A DNA stretch of 11,348 bases from Lentihominibacter faecis (GTDB taxonomy: Bacteria; Bacillota; Clostridia; Peptostreptococcales; Anaerovoracaceae), in the NCBI RefSeq assembly GCF_014306095.1, contig NZ_JACRWC010000024.1, positions 1 through 11,348 of the forward strand, in the 5' to 3' direction. How positions within the stretch are numbered: the first letter of the stretch is position 1; every line of letters starts with the position of its first letter. The translations under genes were made by a program, and so were the position numbers. The notes beneath the pieces are model-generated. The model saw nothing but the letters and a program-made list of their open reading frames with translations, was not told the DNA's origin and searched no databases. Shown here piece by piece: positions 7,283 through 11,348 of the stretch.

Positions 7283-7612
7283 TTAATATTCATCGTGTAT
7301 AATATCTCCAAACAAAATCCGCATATAGTCGCGACGAGCATAGAGGATACGATCAATATAAACTTCACTATCATAAGCACGATAAAAACTGATGTAATTC
7401 CCACTTACAATAATACGATAATCGCTCTCTATATCTACAATCGAAGATAATGGTGCTCCGATCTGCGCATGATTCTGTAAAATGCGAAGACTCTTTGTGA
7501 TTCGACTTACAGTTGCTAAGGCTGCGGAAGGGTTCAGTAACTCTTCCTCAATATATGTTTTAATTTCCAAGAGATCGTTTTGGGCTTCTTCAGAAAAATG
7601 TAAATTATTCAT
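7283..7612 (-). CDS. RelE/ParE-superfamily toxin of a type II TA module
   Basis: Small basic protein of 109 residues with the RelE/ParE fold signature. It has a helical N-terminus beginning FSEEAQNDLLEIKTYI, a central NHAQIGAPLS, the beta-strand segment DYRIIVSGNYISFYRAY (64-80), and the typical ending VYIDRILYARRDYMRILFG (84-102). Toxins of this superfamily are either ribosome-dependent mRNA interferases or gyrase poisons, and sequence alone does not decide which. The R-I-L-Y-x-R-R-D ending is common in the ParE/plasmid-stabilisation group. ATG at 7612 overlaps the antitoxin end by 8 bp with only a weak Shine-Dalgarno, so translation should depend on the antitoxin. The base composition is clearly AT-richer than in spoIID, consistent with acquisition. 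Confidence 0.87.
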   Translation of the reverse strand: MNNLHFSEEAQNDLLEIKTYIEEELLNPSAALATVSRITKSLRILQNHAQIGAPLSSIVDIESDYRIIVSGNYISFYRAYDSEVYIDRILYARRDYMRILFGDIIHDEY

Positions 7613-7859
7613 TGATGATTCCCAGTTTTTTCTCTACGTTTTCTAATGTCAGCCAGCCTTTTTCTTCTCCAGATTTTCGGCCTTTAGCTAGTTCATTCAT
7701 CAGCCGCAGCGTCGCCTGCATTTTTTCGAAGTCCTGCATATCTAAAATAGCGTATCTGCCGCGCCCATTCTTTGTCAAAAAAACCGGAGCACCAGCAGTC
7801 ACATCATGCAGCACATCACTGTAATTCCGCAAATCAGAAACAGGTTTGATATTTGGCAT
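7605..7859 (-). CDS. Phd/YefM-family antitoxin
   Basis: Predicted 84-residue antitoxin and autorepressor. The N-terminus NIKPVSDLRNYSDVLHDV, followed by GAPVFLTKNGRGRYAILDMQDFEKM, is the Phd/YefM DNA-binding fold. The C-terminal half (KGRKSGEEKGWLTLENVEKKLG) should be the flexible toxin-neutralising part. The start is ATG at 7859, which has AAAGGAG 9 nt upstream. A TTG three codons earlier is also open but lies too close to the Shine-Dalgarno. It overlaps the toxin start by 8 bp (ATGAATAA at the junction), the antitoxin-first arrangement usual in this class. Expected regulation is repression of its own promoter by the antitoxin alone or with toxin. Confidence 0.88.
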   Translation of the reverse strand: MPNIKPVSDLRNYSDVLHDVTAGAPVFLTKNGRGRYAILDMQDFEKMQATLRLMNELAKGRKSGEEKGWLTLENVEKKLGIINE

Positions 7860-7877
7860 ATTTCTCAACTCCTTTCA

Positions 7878-7911
7878 CCTATAGCATACTCTACTTTGCT
7901 GTCAAATTCAA
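7878..7911 (-). promoter_or_regulatory. Promoter region of the Phd/YefM module
   Basis: Two overlapping minus-strand promoters can be read. One is TTGAAT (7906-7911), 17 nt, TATGCT (7883-7888). The other is TTGACA (7900-7905), 16 nt, TATAGG (7878-7883) with a TGn extension. The first places the start near 7876, just ahead of the ribosome binding site. The second would begin inside it, giving an almost leaderless message. Three CAAATT copies (7903, 7915, 7931) lie at and upstream of the -35 and could be operator half sites, which is speculative. Confidence 0.55.
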
Positions 7912-8001
7912 CCGCAAATTTTACAGCGCACAAATTCCATTGATTGCTGGTTTTTAATTCAACCACTTCACTAAAAATACATTACGTTAGTTCTGACAGA
8001 T

Positions 8002-8021
8002 AAAATCACCGGGTTGATTTT
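8002..8021. repeat. Inverted repeat between the two TA modules
   Basis: AAAATCA, 6 nt (CCGGGT), TGATTTT is a perfect 7-bp inverted repeat in the gap between the divergent modules, followed by a small palindrome AACTTTAAGTT (8024-8034). It is about 90 bp from the Phd-side promoter and 50 bp from the RelB-side promoter. It could be a regulator site. The rest of the roughly 270-bp gap (7860-8128) contains only the two promoter regions. Confidence 0.4.
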
Positions 8022-8063
8022 CAACTTTAAGTTATAGAAATCATTTTCGCCCTGCTCGTATGT

Positions 8064-8096
8064 GCATATTGTATTGCAATTAGCAATACAATATGC
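8064..8096. promoter_or_regulatory. Perfect 14-bp inverted-repeat operator of the RelB-RelE module
   Basis: GCATATTGTATTGC (8064-8077), 5 nt AATTA, then the exact reverse complement GCAATACAATATGC (8083-8096). The right arm fills the promoter spacer and the left arm runs into the -35 element, so a bound dimer or tetramer of ribbon-helix-helix antitoxin would block RNA polymerase. This matches the conditional-cooperativity operators of RelB-type modules. The sequence match is direct; the binding protein is inferred. Confidence 0.8.
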
Positions 8097-8102
8097 TATG
8101 AT
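8074..8102 (+). promoter_or_regulatory. Promoter of the RelB-RelE module
   Basis: TTGCAA (8074-8079), 17 nt, TATGAT (8097-8102). The predicted start is near 8109, only about 20 nt before the antitoxin ATG at 8129. The spacer is almost wholly the right arm and loop of the operator palindrome. Confidence 0.7.
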
Positions 8103-8128
8103 CAATAACAGAAAGGATGGTGCTTATT

Positions 8129-8425
8129 ATGGCAACAAAAAGTGCAAATGTAACGGCTCGTGTGCAGCCTGAAATTAAGCGGCAGGCGGAGGCAGTTTTG
8201 GATAAGATAGGATTACCTGTTTCGGTTTTGATCGATACCTTATACAGACAAATCATTATGACAGGCGGCGTTCCATATTCACTAACAGTTCCGAACTTGC
8301 CTACAAGGGACAGTATGACGGACGCCGAGTTTAATACAATGATGGAAAAAGGCTATCATCAGGCAAAGACAGGAGAAGGACTTTCTGTTGATGAAGCCTT
8401 TGCTAAAATTCGTGAGGGTATTTAA
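8129..8425 (+). CDS. RelB/DinJ-family antitoxin
   Basis: Predicted 98-residue antitoxin of the RelB/DinJ ribbon-helix-helix family. The N-terminal region ATKSANVTARVQPEIKRQAEAVLDKIGLPVS followed by VLIDTLYRQIIMTGGVPY is the typical RHH strand and helices with the conserved GxPF/Y-like turn. The C-terminal half (from about residue 60) is acidic and would wrap the toxin. The start is ATG at 8129 with AAGGATGG 8 nt upstream. A GTG/ATG start 4 codons earlier is possible but has worse spacing. It is followed 2 nt later by the toxin start, so it is one operon. It presumably binds the perfect palindrome in its promoter. Confidence 0.9.
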   Translation: MATKSANVTARVQPEIKRQAEAVLDKIGLPVSVLIDTLYRQIIMTGGVPYSLTVPNLPTRDSMTDAEFNTMMEKGYHQAKTGEGLSVDEAFAKIREGI

Positions 8426-8427
8426 GT

Positions 8428-8766
8428 ATGCGGTATGAAGTTAAGCTGACCTCACTGGCAATCGAGCAAATTGAAGCAATTGTGCAGTATATTTCCAAAG
8501 TGCTGTTTGTACCGGAAACAGCACGCAAATGGGCAGACGCTCTGCAAAGTGAAATCGCAAAGCTGGATTTTATGCCGTCATGCTACCCTCTTACAGAGGA
8601 AGAACCGTGGCATACAAACGGAATCCGCAAAATGCCATTCAAGAATTTTCTTGTTTATTATCTGATTGACGAGGACAAGAAGGCAGTATGGATTACAGCA
8701 GTGATTTATGGGCGGAGAGATCAGATTGCGGCTTTGGTGGATATGTCGCTAAACGATACAGAGTGA
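8428..8766 (+). CDS. RelE/ParE-superfamily toxin
   Basis: Predicted 112-residue toxin partner of the RelB protein. The N-terminus YEVKLTSLAIEQIEAIVQYISKVL is the superfamily's first strand and helix. HTNGIRKMPFKNFLVYYLIDEDKKAVWI gives the central sheet, and AVIYGRRDQIAALVDM the conserved C-terminal strand with adjacent arginines. The likely activity is ribosome-dependent mRNA cleavage or a related growth arrest, not decidable here. It is only distantly similar to the other toxin in the window (shared Y-x-RRD pattern at the C-terminus), so this is not a recent tandem duplication. Its start follows the antitoxin stop by 2 nt. Its stop is TGA followed at once by TAA. Confidence 0.85.
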   Translation: MRYEVKLTSLAIEQIEAIVQYISKVLFVPETARKWADALQSEIAKLDFMPSCYPLTEEEPWHTNGIRKMPFKNFLVYYLIDEDKKAVWITAVIYGRRDQIAALVDMSLNDTE

Positions 8767-8805
8767 TAAACATGAATTGTTCGAGATTTTCAAATACTAA
8801 CGTCC

Positions 8806-9138
8806 TTAATTCTGTTCAATAATTGATTTATAGTAGTTACCAAAGTCAGCAAGTGAATTAACAATTGGAAGCATTTTTGTTCCGAGTTCCGTTAAGCCGT
8901 ATTCAACTCTCGGTGGCTGCTCATGGTAATCGTGGCGATATGCCAGCCCATCACTCATCATTTGTCTTAAACTATCTGTCAAAACCTTTTGTGAAATACC
9001 ATCTATACTTCGTTGTAGCTCATTGAATCTCCATGGACGTTCTTTCAAGTTACGCAAAATCAGCAGTTTCCATTTTCCTCCGATAAGAGATACTGCTGTT
9101 GCAACTGGGCATTCCGGTAATTCTTCTTTTGCTCGCAT
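8806..9138 (-). CDS. HxlR-family winged-helix transcriptional regulator
   Basis: Predicted 110-residue DNA-binding regulator. The HxlR signature CPVATAVSLIGGKWKLLIL (10-28) is clear, followed by RFNELQRSIDGISQKVLTDSLRQMMSDGLAYR (helix-turn-helix and recognition helix, 37-68) and the wing PRVEYGLTELG (76-86). The Cys10 preceding PV matches the conserved N-terminal cysteine that senses quinones or thiol stress in YodB/HypR-type members, so redox sensing is possible but not shown. The start is ATG at 9138 with GGAGG 8 nt upstream. A GTG at 9147 overlaps the Shine-Dalgarno and is rejected. It is divergent from the cupin gene with a 142-bp shared control region, suggesting it regulates the cupin gene and itself. 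Confidence 0.92.
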   Translation of the reverse strand: MRAKEELPECPVATAVSLIGGKWKLLILRNLKERPWRFNELQRSIDGISQKVLTDSLRQMMSDGLAYRHDYHEQPPRVEYGLTELGTKMLPIVNSLADFGNYYKSIIEQN

Positions 9139-9157
9139 AATTCTCACCTCCGAGTCT

Positions 9158-9186
9158 ATTGTAACACATTCATTTTTGAGTGTACA
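9158..9186 (-). promoter_or_regulatory. Promoter of the HxlR-type regulator
   Basis: Minus-strand TGTACA (9181-9186), 17 nt, TACAAT (9158-9163), with a TGn extension of the -10. The predicted start is near 9151, right at the ribosome binding site. It lies inside the TTGTAAC/GTTACAA inverted repeat. Confidence 0.45.
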
Positions 9187-9193
9187 GTTACAA
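9159..9193. repeat. Inverted repeat over the regulator promoter
   Basis: TTGTAAC (9159-9165) and GTTACAA (9187-9193) form a perfect 7-bp inverted repeat with 21 nt between arms. It brackets the -35 and -10 of the regulator promoter. It is a candidate autoregulatory operator for the HxlR-type protein, with half-site centres about 28 nt apart. Confidence 0.45.
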
Positions 9194-9216
9194 AAAGGTG
9201 CGTACTTGTTTTTGTA
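9189..9216. repeat. Inverted repeat over the cupin -35 region
   Basis: TACAAAAA (9189-9196) and TTTTTGTA (9209-9216) form a perfect 8-bp inverted repeat with a 12-nt centre. It overlaps the cupin gene -35 and shares bases with the adjacent TTGTAAC/GTTACAA repeat, so one regulator could occupy both. Confidence 0.45.
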
Positions 9217-9234
9217 TGTGTCTCACACTATACT
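9206..9234 (+). promoter_or_regulatory. Promoter of the cupin gene
   Basis: TTGTTT (9206-9211), 17 nt, TATACT (9229-9234). The predicted start is near 9241, giving a leader of about 40 nt to the ATG at 9281. Confidence 0.6.
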
Positions 9235-9280
9235 AATACCTAGCAACCAGAAACTACAAATTAACTATGGAGGTATTATT

Positions 9281-9634
9281 ATGGCAAATTACACAAAAAC
9301 AACTATCGAAAAGGAAAACCGAATTGAACTGCATGAAAAGTTGTCTTTAACAGGTGCAGAAATCAGTTTAAACGAACTACCTGCAGGCGCAAATGTCCCA
9401 TTTGTTCATTCTCATAAAGAAAATGAAGAAATCTATGGAATTCTTTCAGGTAACGGCAAAGCCATAATTGATGGAGAAGAAATTAGCCTTTCAACTGGAG
9501 ACTGGCTAAAAATCGCACCTGCTGCAAAGCGTCAGTTTTTTGCATCCGATATTTCTGGAATTACTTATATCTGCATTCAGGTAAAAGAAAATTCTCTGGA
9601 ACATTTTACAGCAGAGGATGCCGTAATCGGCTAA
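9281..9634 (+). CDS. Small single-domain cupin protein
   Basis: Predicted 117-residue cytoplasmic cupin. Motif 1 is visible: Gly36-ANVPFV-His43-Ser-His45-KEN-Glu49-Glu50, ending IYGILSGNG. It supplies two metal-binding histidines and a glutamate. Motif 2 is degenerate: from Gly73, DWLKIAPAAKRQFF, where the position usually held by the third histidine appears to be Gln85. Substrate and reaction are unknown; small stand-alone cupins include dioxygenases, isomerases and non-enzymatic binders. The start is ATG at 9281 with GGAGG 7 nt upstream. A much longer open frame from 9023 reads through the control region and is rejected. It is divergent from the HxlR-type regulator, which probably controls it. 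A strong terminator follows, so it is a monocistronic unit. Confidence 0.88.
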   Translation: MANYTKTTIEKENRIELHEKLSLTGAEISLNELPAGANVPFVHSHKENEEIYGILSGNGKAIIDGEEISLSTGDWLKIAPAAKRQFFASDISGITYICIQVKENSLEHFTAEDAVIG

Positions 9635-9654
9635 TTAAAAGTATTTATTTACAA

Positions 9655-9698
9655 AAATGCACAGTTCACGATAAGCTAAGAACTGTGCATTTCTTTTT
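9655..9698 (+). terminator. Intrinsic terminator of the cupin gene
   Basis: AAATGCACAGTTC (9655-9667), a 12-nt loop, and its exact complement GAACTGTGCATTT (9680-9692) form a perfect 13-bp stem, followed by CTTTTT. It starts 20 nt after the cupin stop. The minus-strand flank is also T-rich (ATTTTTGT), so it may act on transcripts from both sides. The truncated tnpC frame runs into it. Confidence 0.85.
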
Positions 9699-10157
9699 GT
9701 TCAATATGCAGTCAGCGGCTTTACAGGCGTCAGCTACAGCTATGGTCTTTCTGACTTCTGTCAGCTTTTCTCCGCATTCCGGGCAGATCTGTTCTTCTTT
9801 TGACAGTTTGAAATCGATCGTTTCTTTGGGAAGACCGCTTACCATGCGCAGCTTCCCGCCCTTTGTCTTCGTTTTCTTTGGCGGAGCCACCTTTGCCATA
9901 TCAGGTTCCGGGATCTGTCCGTCTGCCTCATCTGCAGTCCATTCTGCTTCGTTGAAAAGCGACATCTGATCTCCATCCGTCATATCCTTTTCACTGGATA
10001 CTCCGAACCGTTTCTGCTGCAGCAGGTTGAACTGCTCCTGCAGCTACTAGATCTTCTGCTTCTGGGATTCCACCTGTGTGGTGAGTTCTATGATATTCTG
10101 TTCTAATTCGTCTCAGCTCATGGACGAAAGATCTTTATTCAGCTGCTTGTTTTTCAT
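9666..10157 (-). pseudogene. tnpC: IS66 TnpC transposase remnant (three nonsense codons, 3' truncation)
   Basis: N-terminal remnant of the large IS66 transposase, normally about 450-550 residues. From ATG 10157 the frame reads MKNKQLNKDLSSMS, a TGA (10113-10115), then DELEQNIIELTTQVESQKQK and I. Two adjacent TAG codons (10047-10049, 10044-10046) follow. The frame then continues LQEQFNLLQQKRFGVSSEKD, the coiled-coil/RFG segment of IS66 TnpC. MSLFNEAE, then KLRMVSGLPKETIDFKLSKEEQ and CPECG, half of the zinc-finger-like motif, come next. Family resemblance ends near EVRKT. About 25 unrelated codons carry the frame into the cupin terminator, with the stop at 9666. The DDE catalytic domain is absent, so the element cannot supply transposase. 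All three stops are one transition away from Trp or Gln codons. Confidence 0.88.
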
Positions 10158-10188
10158 ATCTTTATGATACCATAAAAACGCACATTTA

Positions 10189-10611
10189 TCAATGAAAACG
10201 CAGTGATTTCAACGGTTTTATGCACTTCTGCAAAGTCCCTGCAACCTCTCTTTCACATACAGATGAAGGAGCGTTTTTCAGGACGCATTCCATATCAAGA
10301 CCGTAAAGCAGCCGTCTCAGATCATGAGACTCTATCGTGATTTTTCCATCCTTCGCATCGGAAAGATCGTGGATCCGGAAAGCTCCTCTCTCAAGGCGCT
10401 TGTAGTATACGACGAATCTGTTTTCATCCCATTTCAGAGCTTTGATCTTGTCTTTCTTTTTGTTCGTAAAAAGAAACAGAGCCTTTTCGAACGGATCCAT
10501 ATGATATGTCCCTTCCACCAGTGCGATCAGTCCGTTCATCTGTTTTCTCATATCTACGCTTTCCCCTAACAGATAGATCTTAAGTCCTTCCGGTTCATAT
10601 CCCAGATTCAT
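10189..10611 (-). CDS. tnpB: IS66 family accessory protein TnpB (Orf2)
   Basis: Predicted 140-residue IS66 Orf2 protein, needed for efficient transposition though its biochemical role is unclear. The family signature is plain: IYLLGESVDMRKQMNGLIALV (12-32), DPFEKALFLFTNKKKDKIKALKWDENRFVVYYKRLERGAF (39-78), and ITIESHDLRRLLYGLDM. The C-terminal tail after residue 110 (ECVLKNAPSSVCEREVAG and on) is longer than the core and not obviously conserved. ATG at 10611 overlaps the tnpA stop as ATGA, giving coupled translation. The tnpC start is 31 bp further on. The frame is intact although its partner tnpC is broken. Confidence 0.93.
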   Translation of the reverse strand: MNLGYEPEGLKIYLLGESVDMRKQMNGLIALVEGTYHMDPFEKALFLFTNKKKDKIKALKWDENRFVVYYKRLERGAFRIHDLSDAKDGKITIESHDLRRLLYGLDMECVLKNAPSSVCEREVAGTLQKCIKPLKSLRFH

Positions 10612-10958
10612 ATCCTCATCAGCTCCCGACAGATCCGGATCAGGATGTCGGGATCTGTTCCTGCCGGAAATTCCAGCTTCAGGTCCTTGATCTGAAGCCG
10701 GATCGTGCCTCCTGTTTTCACAGGAGCCTGAGTAGTCACCTCTGATCCGCTGCTGCAGCTGAGTTCATACCAGCCGCTGGTAGCGCTTTCTGTATCCTCC
10801 TGCATGTCATCGATGCGCATCGCATCGAACTTTTTACACCAGTAACGGAAGGAAGATACGGCGATACCGTTTTCACGGCACCAGTGCGTTCGCGGCATTC
10901 CGCTGTTTGCATAGTTTAAAAACCTTGTGTACCACAGCTGTTCTTTTTCATTCGTCAT
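10608..10958 (-). CDS. tnpA: IS66 family protein TnpA (Orf1, helix-turn-helix)
   Basis: Predicted 116-residue IS66 Orf1 protein, a DNA-binding helix-turn-helix partner of the transposase. The N-terminal LWYTRFLNYANSGMPRTHWC then RENGIAVSSFRYWCKKF (8-44) is the typical HTH with the conserved FxYWxKK end. The C-terminal IRLQIKDLKLEFPAGTDPDILIRICREL matches the usual strand-plus-helix tail. The start is ATG at 10958 with AGGAGG 7 nt upstream. The 84 bp between it and the element end at 11042 hold the leader and terminal repeat. It overlaps tnpB by 4 bp. Confidence 0.9.
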   Translation of the reverse strand: MTNEKEQLWYTRFLNYANSGMPRTHWCRENGIAVSSFRYWCKKFDAMRIDDMQEDTESATSGWYELSCSSGSEVTTQAPVKTGGTIRLQIKDLKLEFPAGTDPDILIRICRELMRI

Positions 10959-11035
10959 ATGGCTGCCTCCTGTTTGTATATTGATGGAGACATTCTTTCA
11001 TATTTTAGCCCCGCTGACTATGTGCTGTGGTTTGA

Positions 11036-11042
11036 CGCTTAC
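11036..11042 (-). repeat. IS66 terminal end (GTAAGCG), tnpA side
   Basis: Reading inward on the minus strand the element begins GTAAGCGTCAAACCAC, consistent with the GTAAGCG ends of IS66 elements. The outward-flanking 8 bp on the plus strand (11043-11050, ACAAAGCA) would be the target duplication, but no second copy or matching end was seen near 9640-9720. Confidence 0.65.
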
Positions 11043-11083
11043 ACAAAGCAGACTTGAAGCTGTATTGCAAGCGAAAAAATGAT

Positions 11084-11102
11084 CCCCGCGTGAAACGCGG
11101 GG
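11084..11102. repeat. GC-rich hairpin in the IS200/IS605 3' flank
   Basis: CCCCGCG, loop TGAAA, CGCGGGG with a TTTTT run to its right and an A-rich stretch to its left. It lies 85 bp beyond the Y1 transposase stop. It is either the subterminal right-end hairpin recognised by the transposase or an intrinsic terminator, and it could serve as both. Confidence 0.6.
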
Positions 11103-11114
11103 TTTTTCACATGC

Positions 11115-11125
11115 GGGCATAGCCC
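11115..11125. repeat. Small hairpin in the IS200/IS605 3' flank
   Basis: GGGC, loop ATA, GCCC. Short, but it lies between the two stronger hairpins and may belong to the folded right end of the element. Confidence 0.3.
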
Positions 11126-11156
11126 TTATTCCTCGCAGAACGCGTCCAACGCGTAA

Positions 11157-11176
11157 ACGCAGTCTGCCAGCTGCGT
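11157..11176. repeat. Hairpin just after the Y1 transposase stop
   Basis: ACGCAG, 8 nt, CTGCGT forms a 6-bp stem starting 11 nt after the transposase stop codon. The preceding bases contain two ACGCGT palindromes. It is part of the structured 3' flank. Confidence 0.35.
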
Positions 11177-11186
11177 CTCTACCTGC

Positions 11187-11348
11187 TTACTTTTTCTTTT
11201 TGCTATACTTTTTGACCTCTGGAATACTTATCTGTTCTCCCAGCTTATCTTCGTCCATCTGATGTTTGATATATTCCGCAATTCGGCTCTCGTTCTTTCC
11301 TACCGTATCAACATAATATCCTTTGCACCAGAATTCTCGATTTCGATA
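11187..11348 (-). CDS. tnpA: IS200/IS605-type Y1 transposase TnpA (5' part beyond window)
   Basis: C-terminal 53 residues of a HUH/Y1 single-strand transposase. The visible sequence begins YRNREFWCKGYYVDTVG, continues KNESRIAEYIKHQMDEDKLGEQI and ends KKYSKKKK. REFW-x-x-GYYVDTVG-x-N and the following helix with EYIKHQ are the family C-terminal signature. The tyrosine of EYIKHQ is in the position of the nucleophile that forms the 5'-phosphotyrosine link. The HUH motif lies off the window. The stop is TAA at 11187-11189. The basic KKYSKKKK tail is a normal ending. Downstream lie three hairpins and, 145 bp away, the IS66 end. Whether a TnpB/IscB partner exists cannot be seen. Confidence 0.88.
   Translation of the reverse strand, partial: YRNREFWCKGYYVDTVGKNESRIAEYIKHQMDEDKLGEQISIPEVKKYSKKKK

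Larger units (their letters stand above)
9693..11042 (-). mobile_element. Decayed IS66-family insertion sequence
   Basis: tnpA-tnpB-tnpC order and the ATGA overlap between tnpA and tnpB are typical of IS66. The upstream end is recognisable at 11042 as GTAAGCG reading inward on the minus strand. The downstream end is not found, and tnpC lacks most of its length. The element is therefore truncated, and the left boundary given here (just after the cupin terminator stem) is approximate, between about 9693 and 9745. Confidence 0.85.

Noticed and set aside
9023..9280. Long upstream extension of the cupin open frame
   Set aside because: It crosses the divergent promoters and the regulator gene on the other strand; GGAGG 7 nt before ATG 9281 defines the start.
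10044..10115. Stop-codon recoding (selenocysteine, pyrrolysine or amber suppression) in tnpC
   Set aside because: Three different stops in a truncated transposase, with no visible recoding element and no other gene in the window needing it; decay is simpler.
1..11348. CRISPR array, tRNA, rRNA or phage structural genes
   Set aside because: No regularly spaced repeats, cloverleaf, rRNA-like stretch or phage proteins were seen.

Overview
The window looks like a chromosomal segment of an anaerobic, spore-forming Bacillota (class Clostridia). The basis is a class III fructose-1,6-bisphosphatase, a two-subunit class I (Fe-S) fumarase, the sporulation enzyme SpoIID, strong AGGAGG-type ribosome binding sites and moderate GC content in the core genes. 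A species name cannot be given from this sequence alone.

Positions 1-5906 (minus strand) hold six tightly packed metabolic genes. In transcription order they are a flavodoxin-fold NAD(P)H oxidoreductase, fumarase alpha, fumarase beta, metY (O-acetylhomoserine sulfhydrylase), metA (homoserine O-acyltransferase) and fbp, which runs off the left edge. Gaps are 55 bp or less. Fumarase alpha and beta share a TAATG overlap, and the fbp Shine-Dalgarno overlaps the metA stop. An extended -10 promoter lies upstream of the oxidoreductase. A near-consensus housekeeping promoter (TTGAAA-17-TATAAT) sits inside the 3' end of fumarase beta and should drive metY-metA-fbp separately. MetA and MetY perform consecutive steps: homoserine to O-acetylhomoserine to homocysteine. 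MetA carries Glu111, the residue linked to acetyl-CoA use.

Positions 6010-7191 (plus strand) hold spoIID, diverging from the metabolic cluster. It is preceded by a good match to a SigmaE (mother-cell) promoter.

Positions 7283-9634 form an AT-richer accessory stretch. Two type II toxin-antitoxin modules stand back to back: Phd/YefM with a RelE/ParE-type toxin on the minus strand, and RelB with a RelE/ParE-type toxin on the plus strand. The RelB module has a perfect 14-bp inverted repeat nested in its promoter. Next is a divergent HxlR-type regulator and small cupin pair with inverted repeats in the shared intergenic region. A strong intrinsic terminator follows the cupin gene.

Positions 9693-11348 hold mobile DNA. 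A decayed IS66-family element has intact tnpA and tnpB, a tnpC carrying three in-frame stops and truncated at its 3' end, a recognisable end upstream of tnpA, and no recognisable end on the other side. Beyond it lies the 3' part of an IS200/IS605-type Y1 transposase with a hairpin-rich 3' flank, cut by the right edge.

I found no CRISPR array, tRNA or rRNA. I did not identify a wholly novel system. The most interesting points are the divergent toxin-antitoxin pair with its promoter-embedded operator, the HxlR-cupin control region, the internal metY promoter and the IS66 decay.
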